DNA of 36,128 bases from an uncultured Polaribacter sp. (GCA_913050305.1 CAJXAS010000003.1:1-36128), one strand, 5' to 3'. Counted from the stretch's first letter, positions 8,178-17,816 are shown. Numbers and translations are program-made. Notes: generated from the sequence alone by a model not told the origin.

Positions 8178-9923
8178 ATGAAAAAAACAATACTTATAAG
8201 CCTTCTTATTCTTTCTTTTTCTTGCAAAAACACAACAGAAAGCACCATCAATTTTACGACTAAATTCGAAAAGACAGCAGGAACAGAAACTCCAGAGTAC
8301 CAAGATATTATTTCTTATTACGAACAATTAGCTGCAGAATATTCCCAAATTTCTTTGTTTTCTTTTGGTCAAACAGATGCAGGTAAGCCTTTGCACTTAG
8401 TAGTTTATAGTGCTGAAGGAATATATAACGTTGATGAGATTACCACGTCAACAAAAAATAGAATTTTAATAAATAACGGCATTCATCCCGGTGAATCCGA
8501 CGGAATTGATGCCTCTATGTTACTATTAAGAGACATCGTACAAAATGATTCTTTGAAAAAAAAATATGCAAATTCTTTAATTGCTATAATTCCGGTTTAT
8601 AATGTGGGAGGTGCTTTAAATAGAAATGCACATACAAGAACAAATCAGAATGGGCCCGTTTCATATGGCTTTAGAGGAAACGCAAGAAACTTCGATTTAA
8701 ACAGAGACTTTATCAAACAAGACACTAAAAATGCAGCAGCATTTGCAGAAATTTTTCATACCATAAACCCTGATGTTTTTATAGACAATCATGTAAGTAA
8801 TGGCGCAGATTATCAATATGCACTTACCCATTTATTCACGCAACACAATAAATTAGGTGGCAACTTAGGTACATTTTTAGAAAATGAAATGCGTCCTGAA
8901 ATAGAAAAATCTTTACAAGAAAAAGAGATTCTAATAACACCCTATGTAAATGTTTGGGGCAATACACCTGAAGCGGGTTTTTCTCAGTTTTACGATTCTC
9001 CAAGATATTCAACAGGCTATACAACCCTATTTCATACGTTGGGTTTAATGGTAGAGACACACATGTTAAAACCCTACAAAATACGTGTAACGCAAACCTA
9101 TGAATTAATGCTCTCTACCTTAGATTTTATAGAAGAAAAATCAGAAAAAATAAAGAGTCTACGAGCAAACGCTGCTTCCGAAATTTTGCAGCATAAAACA
9201 TATCCTATTACCTATACAATAGATAAAGAAAACCCGACAATATTAAATTTTAAAGGATACGAAGCAACTAGTATAAAAAGCAAAGTAACCAGCGGTAAAA
9301 GGTTGTTTTATGATACCAAAAAGCCCTTTACAAAGGAAACAAACTACTATAATAACTATTTAACAGAAAAAGAAATAACCATTCCGAAAGCCTATATTTT
9401 ACAACAAGGTTGGCATAAAATTGTAGACCGATTAAAAAATAACAATATAAAATTTTCTACTTTTAATAAAGACACCACAATAAGAGTTCAAGTAAATCAT
9501 ATTTCAGATTATAAAACAAGAAATGCTGCGTATGAAGGACATTATTTGCATTACAACACAACAGTATCTGAAAGTACTAAAAAAATTACTTTTAGAACAG
9601 GTGACTTGTATATTCCTACCAATCAGAATGGAGTGCGTTATCTTTTAGAAACTTTAGAGGCTAGCGCCACAGATTCTTTTTTTAATTGGAATTTTTTCGA
9701 TACCATTTTACAGCGAAAAGAAGGTTATTCTGCCTATGTTTTTGAAGACATTGCAGCAGATATTTTAGCGAAAAATCCCGTAATTAAAAAACGATTTGAA
9801 GACAAACTTAAAAAAGAGGAAGCTTTTGCTAAAAACCCAAGAGCACAATTAGATTTCATTTATAAAAACTCACTACATTATGAAAAAGCACACCTACAAT
9901 TGCCTGTTTTTAAAATTTTCTAA
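8178..9923 (+). CDS. M14 family metallocarboxypeptidase-like lipoprotein
   Basis: 581 aa; lipobox ILSFSC; zinc motif GIHPGESDG; NFDLNRDF; DNHVSNGADYQYAL. Confidence 0.85.
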   Translation: MKKTILISLLILSFSCKNTTESTINFTTKFEKTAGTETPEYQDIISYYEQLAAEYSQISLFSFGQTDAGKPLHLVVYSAEGIYNVDEITTSTKNRILINNGIHPGESDGIDASMLLLRDIVQNDSLKKKYANSLIAIIPVYNVGGALNRNAHTRTNQNGPVSYGFRGNARNFDLNRDFIKQDTKNAAAFAEIFHTINPDVFIDNHVSNGADYQYALTHLFTQHNKLGGNLGTFLENEMRPEIEKSLQEKEILITPYVNVWGNTPEAGFSQFYDSPRYSTGYTTLFHTLGLMVETHMLKPYKIRVTQTYELMLSTLDFIEEKSEKIKSLRANAASEILQHKTYPITYTIDKENPTILNFKGYEATSIKSKVTSGKRLFYDTKKPFTKETNYYNNYLTEKEITIPKAYILQQGWHKIVDRLKNNNIKFSTFNKDTTIRVQVNHISDYKTRNAAYEGHYLHYNTTVSESTKKITFRTGDLYIPTNQNGVRYLLETLEASATDSFFNWNFFDTILQRKEGYSAYVFEDIAADILAKNPVIKKRFEDKLKKEEAFAKNPRAQLDFIYKNSLHYEKAHLQLPVFKIF

Positions 9924-9936
9924 AGTAGCCCAGTTT

Positions 9937-10443
9937 ATGAAATTTATTGTTTTTTTATGTGTACTATTTAATTTTATGAGTTGTATGAATACATCAAAAA
10001 CCCCTAAAATGAGTTTAAAAGAAATTGCAAAGGAACTCATGGCGCATTCAGAAAATGCAGCATTAATAACATTGGATAGCACAGGAGTTGCACATGTGCG
10101 CGCTATGGATCCTTTTTTGCCAGAAGATAATTTTACAGTTTGGATGGGAACAAACCCAAAGAGCTTAAAAGTTTCCCAAATTCAAAAAAATAAGCTGGTT
10201 TCACTTTATTATTTTGATAAAAAAAGTGCCGGCTATATTACATTACAAGGAGTTGCAACGATTGTAAATACAAAAGACAAAAAAGAGCAGTATTGGAAAA
10301 AGGAATGGAAAAACTTTTATCAAAATAGTACCACAGACTATGTATTAATCAAGTTTGTGCCCAATAAAGCCAAAATTATAAGTGAGAAGCACCAAGTTTT
10401 AGGCGATTCTATTACTTGGGAAGCACCAAAATTACCATTATAA
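9937..10443 (+). CDS. Pyridoxamine 5'-phosphate oxidase-like (FMN split-barrel) lipoprotein
   Basis: MKFIVFLCVLFNFMSCMN lipoprotein signal, then ENAALITLDSTGVAHVRAMDPFLPEDNFTVWMGTNPKSLKVSQIQKN typical of PNPOx-like proteins. Start at 9937 chosen over 9880. Confidence 0.75.
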   Translation: MKFIVFLCVLFNFMSCMNTSKTPKMSLKEIAKELMAHSENAALITLDSTGVAHVRAMDPFLPEDNFTVWMGTNPKSLKVSQIQKNKLVSLYYFDKKSAGYITLQGVATIVNTKDKKEQYWKKEWKNFYQNSTTDYVLIKFVPNKAKIISEKHQVLGDSITWEAPKLPL

Positions 10444-10502
10444 AAATTCACAACATTATAAGCCTAGCAATAGCGTTTATTATTTTTAAACCCCTTAAAT
10501 TT

Positions 10503-11606
10503 ATGAAATATTTTTCAATTCTTGTTTTTATCTTATTATTTTTAGGATGTAAAAATTCTTCTGTAAAAATAATAAAAGAAACCACTTTTCATGTGGGAAC
10601 CTACACCGAAAAAGAAAGCAAAGGAATCTACAAATACAGTATTTCAAAAGATGGCAAACTAAAAAACAAAGGCTTAGTAGCTGCCATTACAAACCCGAGT
10701 TTTTTAGCAAAATCTAAGGATAATAGAACACTTTTTGCAGTTTCTGAAATCGACGAAAACGGCACTGGTTTTATACATTCTTACGAAATTAAAAATGATT
10801 CTTTACAAATGGTCAGTAAACAAGAAAGTGGTGGTGCTCATCCTTGTTTTATTGCTGTAAGTAAAGACAACTATATAATAACCGCCAATTATACTGGTGG
10901 AAATGTAGGTTTACTAAAAACTACTAAAACAGGTAAGGTTGCACCAATCTCTTTTATACAACAACATATAGGAAAAGGAAGTACCGAAAGACAAACCGCG
11001 CCGCACGCTCATTCTACTTGGTTTCATCCCACAAAAAACGAAGTCATCTCTATAGATTTAGGAACCAATGAATTGTGGTTTTCTACTATTGATACCACTA
11101 AAAATGAACTCGTTTATACAAGTCAGAAAAAATTAAAAATGTTAGATGGAGCGGGCCCAAGACATTTAACGTTTCATCCAAATAATAAATGGATGTATGT
11201 TTTAAATGAATTAAACAATACAGTTTCATTAGTAAAAGAAAAGAACAATGCATACTTTATAAAAACATCAATTACCACACTACCAGCAGGGTTTTCGACC
11301 GATAGTAAAGCTGCAGATATTCATATTTCTAAAGATGGAAAATTTTTATACACCTCTAACCGCGGTGCTGACTCTATCGCTATTTTTAAAGTAGATAATA
11401 CAAACGGAACATTAACAAGCATTGGTTACGCATCTGTTTTAGGAGTAAATCCTCGAAATTTTTCTCTTTCACCCGACGAAGAATTTCTTTTAGTTGCAAA
11501 TCAAGATACTAACAATATAATTTCTTTTAAAAGAAACCCATCTTCAGGAGCGTTAACTTTTGTCGATAAAATTTTTGCTCCTACTCCCGTATGTATTTTG
11601 TTTTAG
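10503..11606 (+). CDS. Lactonase family beta-propeller lipoprotein (6-phosphogluconolactonase-like)
   Basis: MKYFSILVFILLFLGCKN signal; GTYTEKESKGIYKYSIS, GAGPRHLTFHPNNKWMYVLNELNNTV, ending TPVCILF. ATG at 10503 preferred over TTG at 10416. Confidence 0.85.
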   Translation: MKYFSILVFILLFLGCKNSSVKIIKETTFHVGTYTEKESKGIYKYSISKDGKLKNKGLVAAITNPSFLAKSKDNRTLFAVSEIDENGTGFIHSYEIKNDSLQMVSKQESGGAHPCFIAVSKDNYIITANYTGGNVGLLKTTKTGKVAPISFIQQHIGKGSTERQTAPHAHSTWFHPTKNEVISIDLGTNELWFSTIDTTKNELVYTSQKKLKMLDGAGPRHLTFHPNNKWMYVLNELNNTVSLVKEKNNAYFIKTSITTLPAGFSTDSKAADIHISKDGKFLYTSNRGADSIAIFKVDNTNGTLTSIGYASVLGVNPRNFSLSPDEEFLLVANQDTNNIISFKRNPSSGALTFVDKIFAPTPVCILF

Positions 11607-11737
11607 TTTTTTTTCTAAAACAGATGTTACTAATTATACTTAATAAAAAATCTTATACGCACTAAAATTTTCTGTCCCTAAATTCCTCTAAAAACTTCAC
11701 TTTTATTCGTAACTTGTAAGTTCAAAATCAGCTACAA

Positions 11738-12202
11738 TTGGATATAAACTTATCAATTAACGGAAAATTGCACGCAGTACAGGTACAAGAAGACATGCCA
11801 TTGCTTTGGGTAATTAGAGATATTATAGGCTTAACAGGAACCAAATTTGGTTGCGGTGTTAGCCAATGTGGCGCTTGCTCTGTGCTTATCGATGGAAAAC
11901 TTACGAAGTCTTGTGGTATACCTGTTTCAGATGCCATTGAAAAAGATATTTTTACCATTGAAGGAAATTCAGAAAACTTAGAGTTCCTAAGGCAAGCTTG
12001 GACAGATGGAAATGTGCCGCAATGTGGGTATTGCCAATCCGGACAATTAATTGCTGCAACTTCTCTACTCGATTTAATAGAAAAACCAACCGATAAAGAT
12101 ATTGACGAAGCCATGAGTGCAAATATTTGCAGATGTGGAACCTATACAAGAATTAAAAAAGGAATTCATACTGCGGTAAAACTTAAAAACGAAACCAAAT
12201 GA
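11738..12202 (+). CDS. (2Fe-2S)-binding small subunit of a molybdenum hydroxylase (isoquinoline 1-oxidoreductase alpha-like)
   Basis: 154 aa; GCGVSQCGACSVLIDG and CGYCQSGQ...NICRCGTY cluster motifs. Apparent TTG start. Confidence 0.9.
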   Translation: MDINLSINGKLHAVQVQEDMPLLWVIRDIIGLTGTKFGCGVSQCGACSVLIDGKLTKSCGIPVSDAIEKDIFTIEGNSENLEFLRQAWTDGNVPQCGYCQSGQLIAATSLLDLIEKPTDKDIDEAMSANICRCGTYTRIKKGIHTAVKLKNETK

Positions 12203-14415
12203 GCACCATTCAAAAAATAGACAGAAGAGATTTTGTAAAGTTATTTGGTTTGGCTTCTGGTGGTATTATCTTAGGTTGTTCTGTCGCTGCAGATAGCAAA
12301 GATTTTATTCCTTCTGCACATATAACAGGTTTCAATCCTAATTTATTTATCCACCTCCAAAAAAATGGAAATATTATTTTAATTGCCTCCCGTTCAGAAA
12401 TGGGACAAGGTATTAGAACCTCATTAGCTTCTGCCATTGCAGAGGAATTAGAGGCAGATTGGCAATATATTTCTGTGGAACAAGCAATTGGTCATGAAAA
12501 ATACGGAAACCAAAATACTGACGGCTCTAGAAGCGTAAGAACACGCTTAGAACCAATGCGTAAAATGGGCGCAACTGCAAAAATGATGCTAATTACAGTT
12601 GCCGCAAAAAAATGGAATATTGCTACAACAGCTTGTAAAGCAGCTAATCATTTTGTAATAAATACAATTACAAACGAGCAAATTTTCTTTGGAGATTTAG
12701 CCGCAGATGCTGCCAAGCTTCCAATTCCAAAAGAAAAAAATATACAACTAAAAAAAGTTAAGGATTTTAAATTTATAGGTAAAAATTTAAAAAGTATCGA
12801 TTTAAAAGATTTTACACACGGCACCGCAACCTACGGAATTGATGTTCGCATACCTAATATGAAATTTGCTGCTATTACAAGATGTCCGGTTACTTTTGGC
12901 ACTGTAAAAACCTTTAACAAAGACAAAGCTGGAAAAGTTGCTGGCGTAGAGGCTATTTTTGAAATGCCAAGACTACTGCCACCAACAGGAAAATTTTTCG
13001 GAATGCTTGGTGGTGTTGCCGTAATTGCAAACAATACCTGGGCTGCTTTTCAAGGAAAAATAGCACTAAATATTGAATGGAATAAAGGAGTAAACGAGAA
13101 TTTTGATTCTGAAGAGTTTAAAAAAACACTAACCAAAAGAGTACAAAAAATAGGTAAATTAGTTCCTGGTATACGTGGAAATGTAAATACCGCCTTTGAC
13201 GCATCAGCAAAAACAATTGAGGCCACCTATCATGTTCCATTTTTGGCGCATGCACCAATGGAAGTACCTAATGCAACTGCCTGGTTTAAAGGTGATAAAA
13301 TAGAAGTATGGGCGCCAGTGCAAGATCCGCAAACAGCAAGAAGCGAACTAGCACATTTTTTTGAAATTCCGATTGAGAACATTACCGTAAACGTTACTTT
13401 TTTGGGTGGTGGATTTGGACGAAAATCAAAGTCTGATTTTGTAGTAGAAGCGGTTGCCATTTCTAAAAAAATAAATGCTCCGGTGCAAGTAGTCTGGACG
13501 CGTGAAGACGACATACAAAACAGCTTTTATCACGCTACAAGTGCACAATACTTAAAAGGTAGTCTTGACAGACAAGGAAAAGTAACTGGTTGGTTACAGC
13601 GCGTTGGCTTCCCTTCTATTGTATCTTCTTTTAAACCGTTATCTGAATATGGTTCTGGCTTTGAACTGAATCAAGGGTTTACAAACAACCCATATGCTAT
13701 AGAAAATTTTAGACTGGAAAACGTAAAAGCAGAAGCTAATTTAAGAATTGGCTGGATGCGATCTGTAGTGCATATTCATAGTGCTTTTGGTATCAATTCT
13801 TTTGTAGATGAATTGGCATTTGCAGCACAAAAAGATCCGGTACAATTTCATTTAGACTTGCTTGGAAAAGATAGAATCATAGAGGGAAAATCAAAATTTC
13901 CTTTCAATTCGAAACGTTTTAAGAACGTATTAACCACCACTGCTAAAACAGCAAATTGGGGAGAAAAATTACCAAAAGGGCACGGCTTGGGCATTGCGGT
14001 GCATTATAGTTTTTACAGTTATATAGCTACCGTGGTTGAAGTTTCTGTGCTTGACAAAAAAGTAAAAGTAGAAAATATTTGGACCACCATAGATTGTGGT
14101 TTGGCTTTAAATAAAGACAATATTAAAAATCAGTTAGAAGGTGCCGCTATTTTTGGAATGTCTTTGGCCTTGTATGGTAAAATATCTGCTAAAGAGGGCG
14201 CTATTACACAAAATAATTTCTATGATTATCAAATGACACGCATGAAAGATGCACCAAAAATTCATATCAATATTGTAGATGCTATGCACGAGCCGCCGAC
14301 TGGCGTTGGCGAGCCCGGTGTTCCTGTAATTGCACCTGCAATTTGCAACGCTATATTTAATGCTACTGGAGAACGTGTTCGAAGTTTGCCGTTAAGTGAG
14401 TTAGGGATGGTTTAG
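12199..14415 (+). CDS. Molybdopterin-binding large subunit, xanthine dehydrogenase family (isoquinoline 1-oxidoreductase beta-like)
   Basis: 738 aa; overlaps upstream stop (ATGA); GGGFGRKSKSDF, GVGEPGVPVIAPAICNA; N-terminal DRRDFVKLFGLASGGIILGC suggests Tat export with a lipobox. Confidence 0.9.
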   Translation: MSTIQKIDRRDFVKLFGLASGGIILGCSVAADSKDFIPSAHITGFNPNLFIHLQKNGNIILIASRSEMGQGIRTSLASAIAEELEADWQYISVEQAIGHEKYGNQNTDGSRSVRTRLEPMRKMGATAKMMLITVAAKKWNIATTACKAANHFVINTITNEQIFFGDLAADAAKLPIPKEKNIQLKKVKDFKFIGKNLKSIDLKDFTHGTATYGIDVRIPNMKFAAITRCPVTFGTVKTFNKDKAGKVAGVEAIFEMPRLLPPTGKFFGMLGGVAVIANNTWAAFQGKIALNIEWNKGVNENFDSEEFKKTLTKRVQKIGKLVPGIRGNVNTAFDASAKTIEATYHVPFLAHAPMEVPNATAWFKGDKIEVWAPVQDPQTARSELAHFFEIPIENITVNVTFLGGGFGRKSKSDFVVEAVAISKKINAPVQVVWTREDDIQNSFYHATSAQYLKGSLDRQGKVTGWLQRVGFPSIVSSFKPLSEYGSGFELNQGFTNNPYAIENFRLENVKAEANLRIGWMRSVVHIHSAFGINSFVDELAFAAQKDPVQFHLDLLGKDRIIEGKSKFPFNSKRFKNVLTTTAKTANWGEKLPKGHGLGIAVHYSFYSYIATVVEVSVLDKKVKVENIWTTIDCGLALNKDNIKNQLEGAAIFGMSLALYGKISAKEGAITQNNFYDYQMTRMKDAPKIHINIVDAMHEPPTGVGEPGVPVIAPAICNAIFNATGERVRSLPLSELGMV

Positions 14416-14425
14416 TTTAAAAAAT

Positions 14426-14461
14426 AAAAAAAGCTCAACTAATACTAATTGAACTTTTTTT
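14426..14461. terminator. Bidirectional hairpin between convergent Mo-hydroxylase and SulP genes
   Basis: aaaaaaagctcaa / ttgaacttttttt; one C-A mismatch on +, a G-U wobble on the minus RNA, flanked by A/T tracts. Confidence 0.7.
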
Positions 14462-14486
14462 TATCTATTTTATTTAATATTTTTTC

Positions 14487-16115
14487 TTAAAACTTATACT
14501 CACCTAGAGGCTTCGGAAAGTCCTCAGGATTTGCAGCTAAATGATATCTCGGATCATCAATATCCTCTTCGATAACACCTTTAAAAATGGGAGATGCTTT
14601 GTAAAGTAAGACTTTACAATCTTCACTTAAATGTTTTAATATTACCTTTTTACCAGCTGCTTGATATTTTTCTACCAAAGCAAAAATGGCTTCTATTGCA
14701 GAATGATCTGAAATACGTGCTTCTATAAAGTCTATTTCTATCATTTCTGGATCTGTTTTTATAGCAAACTTTTCATTAAAAGCAGTAATACTTCCAAAGA
14801 ATAAAGGTCCCCAGATTTCATAGACCTTAGTACCATCCTCTTTAAAACGTTTTCTAGCTCTAATCTTCTTTGCATTTTCCCATGCAAATACCAAAGCACT
14901 TACAATTACTCCAGAAATAACGGCAATTGCCAAATCGAAAATTACAGTCATGGCAGAAACTAAAATCAATACAAAAAGATCTGTTTTAGGTATTTTATTA
15001 AGAATTCTAAAACTAGACCATGCAAATGTACCTATTACAACCATAAACATTACACCAACCAAAGCTGCAATTGGAACTTGCTCTATATAAGAAGATCCAA
15101 AAAGAATAAACATCAGTAACATAACAGCAGCAGTAATACCAGACAAACGTCCACGACCACCACCTTTTATATTTATAATAGATTGCCCAATCATAGCACA
15201 TCCACCCATTCCGCCAAACAAGCCTGTAAGTATATTTGCACCACCTTGTGCAACACATTCTCTATTAGAGTTTCCACGCGTCTCTGTTAAATCGTCTATT
15301 AAATTTAAGGTCATTAAAGACTCAATTAAACCAATAGCCGCTAATATTAATGCATATGGGAAAATAAATTTTAAAGTTTCAAAATTCATAGGGATGTTAG
15401 AAAAAGTTTCTAATACAGGTACTGGAAAACCTCCTTTTAGACCTTCACCTCCGCCATCTTTAATAAAAGAACCAACAGTTGCTACGTCTAAGCTTGAAAA
15501 GATTACAATTCCTGTAACTACTAGAATAGCAATCAATGCTTCCGGTAATTTTTTTGTAAATTTTATTTTTGGTAAACCCCACATAATTAACATGGTTAAA
15601 GCAACCAATCCAATCATGTATCCTAATGAAAATCCTTCTAACCAGACTTTTTCTCCACCAACTGTCTGCTTAAACATTCCTAATTGGGATAAAAAAATCA
15701 CAATGGCCAGACCATTTACAAACCCCATCATTACAGGATGTGGAATTAGACGTACAAATTTACCAAGCTTTAAAACACCTGCCAAAACTTGAATCACTCC
15801 CATTAAAATAACGGTTAAAAAAAGATAATACAAACCTAAATTTTCATCAGGACTCCCCATCGCATTTCCTTGAGCAACTAAAGACACCATTACAACTGCT
15901 AATGCACCAGTTGCTCCCGAAATCATTCCTGGCCTTCCTCCAAAAATAGAAGTAATTAAACCCACCATAAACGCGGCATAAAGCCCTACGAGCGGATCTA
16001 CACCTGCTACAAATGCGAAGGCTACAGCTTCTGGAACTAATGCTAATGCCACCGTAATTCCCGATAACACATCATTTCTTACATTATTTACTCTTTTAAT
16101 AATGAATTCAGTCAT
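14487..16115 (-). CDS. SulP family inorganic anion transporter with C-terminal STAS domain
   Basis: 542 aa; VPEAVAFAFVAGVDPLVGLYAAF, QGGANILTGLFGGMGGCAMIGQSIINIKGGGRGRLSG; STAS-like IEIDFIEARISDHSAIEAI. Confidence 0.92.
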   Translation of the reverse strand: MTEFIIKRVNNVRNDVLSGITVALALVPEAVAFAFVAGVDPLVGLYAAFMVGLITSIFGGRPGMISGATGALAVVMVSLVAQGNAMGSPDENLGLYYLFLTVILMGVIQVLAGVLKLGKFVRLIPHPVMMGFVNGLAIVIFLSQLGMFKQTVGGEKVWLEGFSLGYMIGLVALTMLIMWGLPKIKFTKKLPEALIAILVVTGIVIFSSLDVATVGSFIKDGGGEGLKGGFPVPVLETFSNIPMNFETLKFIFPYALILAAIGLIESLMTLNLIDDLTETRGNSNRECVAQGGANILTGLFGGMGGCAMIGQSIINIKGGGRGRLSGITAAVMLLMFILFGSSYIEQVPIAALVGVMFMVVIGTFAWSSFRILNKIPKTDLFVLILVSAMTVIFDLAIAVISGVIVSALVFAWENAKKIRARKRFKEDGTKVYEIWGPLFFGSITAFNEKFAIKTDPEMIEIDFIEARISDHSAIEAIFALVEKYQAAGKKVILKHLSEDCKVLLYKASPIFKGVIEEDIDDPRYHLAANPEDFPKPLGEYKF

Positions 16116-16168
16116 ATTTTCTTAATGCTTTTTAGAAGCTGGCAAAGATAGATGGTTTTTCGAGAATA

Positions 16169-16771
16169 TCACATTTTCAGGAAAGTATCATACACCAATT
16201 CAATATTTTTGTATGAATTTTTAAGTGCTTTTGTAATTGCTGCTTCATTTTTAAAAGCAACTTCAGTAATTCCTTCATCTAATTGCGGCGTTAGTTCACC
16301 TTCATAATCTGAAGTCATTACAAACCAAAACGTTTCTTTTAATTTCATTCCGTTTTGGAAATACACATGATAAGTTGTTAATAAAGGTTTTACTAACTTT
16401 AAATTAAAAATACCACACTCCTCTTCTACTTCTCTTATAGCAGTCTCTTTTACTGTTTCTCCTTTTTCGATTCTGCCCTTTGGCAAATCCCATTTATAAG
16501 ACCTGTAGATAAATAAAATTTCATTTTTTGGATTTAAAACTAGACCCCCAGCTGCAGAAACGACATTAAAAGTGTTCAATAATTCTTGCCAACCCCTTTC
16601 TAAATCAGGTGTGTATAAATTAATGCCTTTAAGTTTTCTGTCTTTAAGTTTATGTATAATTTCTTCAATAACAATATCCTTCAATAGGTAGACAGGATAC
16701 TTATTCTCTTTTATTTGAGAAGATGTTAAAAAAATTGGTTTATCATTTACAAAAACTACATACATTTGCAT
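16169..16771 (-). CDS. NUDIX hydrolase
   Basis: Nudix box GRIEKGETVKETAIREVEEECGI; ATG at 16771 (MQMYVVF) or 16765. Confidence 0.9.
   Translation of the reverse strand: MQMYVVFVNDKPIFLTSSQIKENKYPVYLLKDIVIEEIIHKLKDRKLKGINLYTPDLERGWQELLNTFNVVSAAGGLVLNPKNEILFIYRSYKWDLPKGRIEKGETVKETAIREVEEECGIFNLKLVKPLLTTYHVYFQNGMKLKETFWFVMTSDYEGELTPQLDEGITEVAFKNEAAITKALKNSYKNIELVYDTFLKM
16761..16768 (+). promoter_or_regulatory. Candidate -7 box TACATTTG for pyrE, with TTG at 16735-16737
   Basis: Matches TANNTTTG with a 23-nt spacer; predicted +1 falls at about the pyrE ATG. Confidence 0.45.
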
Positions 16772-16772
16772 T

Positions 16773-17414
16773 ATGATTTTAAACAAAGATACGGCAAAAA
16801 AAACAGCTGAGCTTTTACTGCAAGTTAAGGCGATAAAACTAAATCCTAGTAACCCATTTAATTGGGCATCAGGTTGGAAATCACCAATCTATTGTGATAA
16901 TAGAATAACGCTTTCTTATCCTCCAGTACGTATTTTCTTAAAAGAAAAAATTGCAAAAATTGTAGAAAAAGAATTTGGTAAGCCAGATGTTATTGCTGGG
17001 GTTGCTACCGGAGCAATTGCTATTGGTATTTTAGTTGCGCAAGAATTGGGTGTTCCTTTTATTTACGTAAGACCAGAGCCTAAAAAGCACGGTAGAAAAA
17101 ACCAAATTGAAGGGCATTTAGAAAGGGGCCAAAACGTAGTGGTTATTGAAGATTTAATAAGCACAGGTACTAGTAGTTTAAATGCAGTAGCAGCGTTAAA
17201 AGAGGCTGGAGCTGTAGTGAAAGGAATGGTCGCTATTTTTACATACGGTTTTGATGTTGCTACAGAGAATTTTAAAGATAAAAACATAGATTTAGTTACT
17301 TTAAGTAATTATGATAATTTATTAGAGCAAGCTTTAGAAAGTAGCTATATTTCTGAAAAGGAATTGAGCACATTGCACGAGTGGAGAAGAGAACCAAGTA
17401 CTTGGAAACAATAA
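16773..17414 (+). CDS. pyrE: Orotate phosphoribosyltransferase
   Basis: 213 aa; PRPP motif VVVIEDLISTGTSSLNAVAAL; FNWASGWKSPIYCDNR. Confidence 0.95.
   Translation: MILNKDTAKKTAELLLQVKAIKLNPSNPFNWASGWKSPIYCDNRITLSYPPVRIFLKEKIAKIVEKEFGKPDVIAGVATGAIAIGILVAQELGVPFIYVRPEPKKHGRKNQIEGHLERGQNVVVIEDLISTGTSSLNAVAALKEAGAVVKGMVAIFTYGFDVATENFKDKNIDLVTLSNYDNLLEQALESSYISEKELSTLHEWRREPSTWKQ
16784..16791 (-). promoter_or_regulatory. Candidate -7 box for the NUDIX gene (TATCTTTG on minus)
   Basis: caaagata on +, inside the first codons of pyrE. Confidence 0.35.
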
Positions 17415-17426
17415 AATAGATTCGTT

Positions 17427-17816
17427 ATGAACATTGAAGGGAATAAAGTGATTTTACAAAAATCTCAAGAAACATTATTTGACTTTTTTAGTGATTTAAA
17501 TAACTTTGGAAAAATTATGCCAGAAAACATCAATAAATTTGAAGTTGATGGAGATTCTTTCTTGTTCGGTTTGCCAGGTATGCCAGAAATCAGGTTAGTT
17601 TTAAAGGAAAAAACACCATTTTCTAATATTACCCTGGGAGCTGCAAGTAGTAAATTACCATTTACTTTGGCCGCAAATATTACCAAACTAGAAGAAGATA
17701 AAAGTGAGGTGCAACTTAGCTTTGTAGGTGAATTTAATGCAATGATGGCCATGATGATTAAGAAGCCATTGACAACTTTTGTTGAAACATTAACTGAAAA
17801 TATAAAGAAAATCTAA
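17427..17816 (+). CDS. SRPBCC (START/Bet v1-like) family protein
   Basis: 129 aa; fold and length typical; located directly after pyrE. Confidence 0.7.
   Translation: MNIEGNKVILQKSQETLFDFFSDLNNFGKIMPENINKFEVDGDSFLFGLPGMPEIRLVLKEKTPFSNITLGAASSKLPFTLAANITKLEEDKSEVQLSFVGEFNAMMAMMIKKPLTTFVETLTENIKKI

Noticed and set aside
8130-8327. 65-aa minus ORF across the coaD/M14 junction
   Set aside because: Antisense to two confident genes and no recognisable domain.
13230-13514. Minus-strand ORF inside the Mo-hydroxylase gene
   Set aside because: Lies wholly antisense to a well-supported CDS; no family features.
15013-15258. 81-aa Trp/Cys/Tyr-rich minus ORF within SulP
   Set aside because: Out-of-frame reading of the SulP gene on the same strand; composition is an artefact.
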